Shown here piece by piece: positions 9,197 through 9,497 of a stretch of 9,497 nt of DNA (the first letter of the stretch is position 1; each line of letters begins with the position of its first letter). This DNA comes from REEB95 sp035275845 (lineage in GTDB: Bacteria > Pseudomonadota > Alphaproteobacteria > ATCC43930 > CGMCC-115725): contig DATEMD010000158.1 of the NCBI GenBank assembly GCA_035275845.1, forward strand, positions 1 to 9,497, read 5' to 3'. Below the pieces are notes generated by a model. The model was not told where the DNA came from. It ran no database searches and saw nothing but the letters and a program-made list of their open reading frames with translations. The position numbers and the translations under genes were made by a program.

Positions 9197-9201
9197 ACGC
9201 A

Positions 9202-9205
9202 CCTC
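9202..9205 (-). promoter_or_regulatory. miaB ribosome binding site
   Basis: Minus-strand GAGG overlaps the TGA stop of the upstream acyltransferase and sits 5 bases before the GTG at 9196. It is the reason for choosing 9196 over 9202 as the miaB start. Confidence 0.6.
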
Positions 9206-9497
9206 ATTGCATCGGCAGCGCGTCGGCGAAGGCCGGCGCTGGCGCAGCGGGCTCGGGCGCCGGCAACGGCGGGGCGCTCTTGCGTCCGCTCAATGCCGCG
9301 GCGAGACCGGCGGCGACCACGGCGGCGCAATGATCGGCAAGCGCCTTGCGCGACGGGAAATCGGCAGCACGCACCGCCGGATGGAAGGTCACGCTGACAC
9401 CAAGATGGCCGAGACCGAGCACGGTCCAGAGATGCGGCGCCAAATCCATATCGCCATACCACGCGAACAGCGGGCGATAGGAGCGCCCGAGCGGCAT
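9204..9497 (-). CDS. plsC: 1-acyl-sn-glycerol-3-phosphate acyltransferase, C-terminal part
   Basis: The 5' part of this gene lies beyond the window, so only about 97 C-terminal residues are seen; the ATG at the very edge is internal. The visible sequence (RSYRPLFAWYGDMDLAPHLW, then LGVSVTFHPAV and SRKALADHCAAVVAAGL) matches the C-terminal third of alphaproteobacterial lysophosphatidate acyltransferases, which make phosphatidic acid at the inner membrane. The catalytic HX4D motif would be upstream and cannot be checked. The tail is rich in Ala and Pro (about 70-97) and probably flexible. The assignment rests partly on position: a PlsC-family gene immediately before miaB is common in Alphaproteobacteria. 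The gap to miaB is 7 bases, so both belong to one transcript. Confidence 0.82.
   Translation of the reverse strand: MPLGRSYRPLFAWYGDMDLAPHLWTVLGLGHLGVSVTFHPAVRAADFPSRKALADHCAAVVAAGLAAALSGRKSAPPLPAPEPAAPAPAFADALPMQ

Overview
The window is a compact, GC-rich block of conserved housekeeping genes. Every convincing gene lies on the minus strand, so transcription runs from high to low coordinates. Gene content and order (plsC-type acyltransferase, miaB, phoH, ybeY, corC-like, lnt, an XRE regulator, trmB, rimP, nusA, ylxR) are typical of Alphaproteobacteria. Very high GC, GTG and TTG starts and the style of the proteins fit a Rhodospirillales/Rhizobiales-like organism. I cannot name a genus.

Region 1 (about 9497 to 3864) is a tightly packed run: plsC-like (cut by the window edge), miaB, phoH, ybeY, corC-like and lnt. 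Gaps are a few bases, or genes overlap by 4 to 17 bases, which suggests one polycistronic, translationally coupled operon. It mixes envelope lipid and lipoprotein work (acyltransferase, Lnt, CBS-domain protein) with RNA maturation (MiaB tRNA thiomethylation, YbeY rRNA processing, PhoH ATPase).

Region 2 (3863 to 2523) holds a small Cro/C1-type HTH regulator with a possible promoter of its own, followed by trmB. In many relatives metK lies between these two genes. Here only about 51 bases separate them and no metK is present.

Region 3 (2522 to 1) is the rimP-nusA-ylxR transcription/translation operon, normally continued by infB beyond the window. It begins with a promoter-like element and a roughly 100-nt leader. 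The leader holds two hairpins, the second a clear intrinsic terminator placed just upstream of a TTG start codon for rimP. This attenuator-like arrangement is the most interesting regulatory feature in the window.

I see no mobile element, CRISPR array, tRNA or rRNA gene, prophage or defence system, and no intergenic stretch over 150 bases. The long plus-strand reading frames are antisense shadows of the real genes. I found no previously undescribed multi-gene system; the observations worth checking are regulatory and organisational.
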